Source of the DNA: Thermoproteota archaeon
Lineage (GTDB): Archaea; Thermoproteota; Thermoprotei_A; Sulfolobales; Ignisphaeraceae
Assembly: GCA_030550585.1 (NCBI GenBank)
Contig: JAUQPB010000001.1
Coordinates: forward strand, 738,525-771,149
Length of the DNA: 32,625 bases
Reading direction: 5' to 3'
Shown piece by piece: positions 31,065 to 32,625 of the stretch (positions within the stretch are counted from its first letter, which is position 1; every line of letters begins with the position of its first letter). The notes beneath the pieces were generated by a model. The model was not told the DNA's origin and did no database searches. It saw nothing but the letters and a program-made list of their open reading frames with translations. Made by a program: the position numbers and the translations under genes.

Positions 31065-31482
31065 ACACATAGACTCCACAACGAGAAAACACAACAAAAA
31101 CCTTCTAAAAACAAAGTCCCAAGCCACATAGGTTTCCAGCCCACACAAAACAATAGAGTTTTAAGCTTTTCATCTCTTTCCATATTCTGTACATACAGTG
31201 CGGGGTCTGCCAAGATATTTAAGCTCTTTAAAAGCTTTTATGGGGTCTTCGCAACAATCTCTATGTATACAATTTTGTCAACTCCTTCTCAAAACTCTTT
31301 ATGGTGTTCATTGCAATAGCTGTATTGCAGCTATGGTCTCTTCAGATCATTGATGTTTTATGGCAATCGCATTGCGATTAACACTAATTTGCTTAAAAGC
31401 TTTTATACCAGATTCAACACATAGTATATTGAACTGCTTCGAATCCGCAAATGGAGACTCTCAAACAAGAGAACCAAGCACA
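31065..31482 (+). promoter_or_regulatory. CRISPR leader
   Basis: No gene lies in these 418 bases. The box TTAAAAGCTTTTAT occurs twice, in 31227-31240 and in 31392-31405, and the second could act as the array's TATA region, giving a start near 31430. Two palindromes stand between them: ATAGCTG-TATTG-CAGCTAT (31316-31334) and AATCGCA-T-TGCGATT (31365-31379). A repeat-like GAATCCGCAAATGGA occurs at 31441-31455, 42 bases before the first repeat. Placement upstream of the side from which spacers follow the ATTGAAAG end makes this the leader. Confidence 0.65.
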
Positions 31483-32523
31483 GAATCCAATAAATGGAAT
31501 TGAAAGGTATACGAACACCCTCTGTCCTAGGAGCTTGGGTCTCGTCAACTTGGAATCCAATAAATGGAATTGAAAGGTTATAGGCTATCACAGGGCTCTT
31601 ATCGACGGCGGCAAGCAAGAATCCAATAAATGGAATTGAAAGAGATAGGATTTAGTCAAATTAATGAGGCTTTTCTTGATCAGCTCCCTCGAATCCAATA
31701 AATGGAATTGAAAGCTGGCTCTGCCAACATCAGATCTACCAGCCAGTTGAAGAATCCAATAAATGGAATTGAAAGTCCATTAGCTTTAGAACCTCTCTGA
31801 ACATCGACAGCAGGATATCGAATCCAATAAATGGAATTGAAAGTTACGCTCACGACATATCTTACCCTATCGCTTAGTTGTTGGATGAATCCAATAAATG
31901 GAATTGAAAGCGTTAGTCTCATACGCGGCAATTTCAACGGCATTTTGTATGAATCCAATAAATGGAATTGAAAGAATCTTGGAAACTGGTCTATTATTTG
32001 CCATGCGAGGCTGTTGTGAATCCAATAAATGGAATTGAAAGTTATCATGTTTTCGATTTCTTGTGGTGTTAGTGTGATCTGCTTTGAATCCAATAAATGG
32101 AATTGAAAGAAAACAAGATACTATTCGAGAACAGTATAAGGTCTCAGAAAAGCTTCGAGAACCAGAATCCAATAAATGGAATTGAAAGACATCAACAACA
32201 ACACGCGGCACACGAACACCAATACCGGCTGAATCCAATAAATGGAATTGAAAGTTTCAAAAATTATTTTTTGTTTTGAATTTTGAGTTTGGGTTTGGGA
32301 ATCCAATAAATGGAATTGAAAGTAAATCTCTCTCTATCGCTCTCAGAACCATTACAACAGCAACTGAATCCAATAAATGGAATTGAAAGCAAGGAAATCT
32401 GATATCTGCATTACTCCAGTTCTATCGATAGCTGAATCCAATAAATGGAATTGAAAGTGATCGGGTCGTGCACCTTGAACTCAATCAGTTCGATGCGATG
32501 AATCCAATAAATGGAATTGAAAG
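31483..32523 (+). CRISPR. CRISPR array, 16 repeats and 15 spacers
   Basis: A 24-base repeat beginning GAATCC and ending ATTGAAAG occurs 16 times, all copies identical as far as I can see. Repeats start at 31483, 31553, 31619, 31691, 31752, 31820, 31887, 31951, 32018, 32086, 32165, 32231, 32299, 32366, 32434 and 32500. Spacers are 46, 42, 48, 37, 44, 43, 40, 43, 44, 55, 42, 44, 43, 44 and 42 bases. The last eight bases match the 5' handle of crenarchaeal crRNAs, so transcription is rightward. No cas gene is in the window. Short open frames in the array (for example spelling FNSIYWI or LSIPFIGF) are repeat translations and not genes. Confidence 0.97.
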
Positions 32524-32625
32524 ACAGAAATGCTTAGAGTTTGACTCATGGTAGACAAGGGCATTCAACTCTCCTTCTGCAACGTGTTATTGAGGGCTTG
32601 TACTGAGTTTGCTGAAGTCTGCGTC
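32524..32625. other. sequence beyond the last CRISPR repeat
   Basis: These 102 bases hold no further repeat, which is longer than any spacer in the array, so the array most likely ends at 32523. Nothing else is recognised before the window ends. Confidence 0.5.

Noticed and set aside
31680-32306. Several minus-strand frames with repeated FNSIYWI, LSIPFIGF or FQFHLLDS
   Set aside because: They are translations of the CRISPR repeat in three frames.

Overview
The window looks like part of the chromosome of a hyperthermophilic crenarchaeote (Thermoproteota, possibly Desulfurococcales or an Ignisphaera-like lineage; the genus is an inference). Supporting signs are a lone 5S rRNA gene, a single-OB-fold SSB of the Sulfolobus type with a basic RG-rich tail, Spt4 with eS24 and eS27, KEOPS genes, an apparently inactive RecJ/Cdc45-like protein beside uS15 and pcc1, an AbrB-PhoU fusion regulator, DUF1512 and DUF996 proteins, TATA boxes about 25 bases before many starts, and a 24-nt CRISPR repeat ending in ATTGAAAG.

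The left part (1-13.7 kb) is accessory and eroded. It holds three ABC-2 type export systems (280-2146 minus, 6508-8881 plus, 9169-11393 plus). Between them lie toxin-antitoxin pairs (DUF104/PIN at 4341-5002, DUF433/DUF5615 at 11841-12417, ribbon-helix-helix-like/PIN at 13020-13650) and several gene remnants: a surface protein, a nucleoside phosphorylase whose 5' end is fused in frame to a DUF104 antitoxin, an unidentified gene coupled to an ABC permease, and an IS200/IS605-like end. Two copies of a 3'-half tRNA-Arg(CCG)-like sequence flank the DUF104/PIN pair, which suggests integrase-style attachment sites.

The middle and right parts (13.9-31 kb) are compact and mostly housekeeping. In order they hold a secreted anchored protein of unknown role divergent from an ASCH-domain protein; a PhoU-like regulator; DUF996 and DUF2283 genes; an SSB gene overlapping a PqqD-like gene; an unidentified gene divergent from spt4-rps24e-rps27ae-kae1-bud32; an XTP pyrophosphatase; rps15; the Cdc45-like gene with pcc1; a cysteine synthase divergent from thymidylate kinase; 5S rRNA; a zinc-ribbon membrane protein with DUF1512; methionine aminopeptidase; a UPF0173 hydrolase; and a radical SAM enzyme overlapping a small helical protein. 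The translation and t6A-modification genes form an apparent run from spt4 to bud32, with pcc1 about 2.6 kb further on.

The right end carries a CRISPR array of 16 identical repeats and 15 spacers on the plus strand, preceded by a 418-nt gene-free leader with two short palindromes and a repeated AT-rich box. No cas gene is visible. I found no clearly new defence system. The items most worth following are the tRNA-flanked toxin-antitoxin island, the antitoxin-phosphorylase chimera, the SSB-PqqD gene pair, the long low-complexity tail on uS15, and the CRISPR leader.
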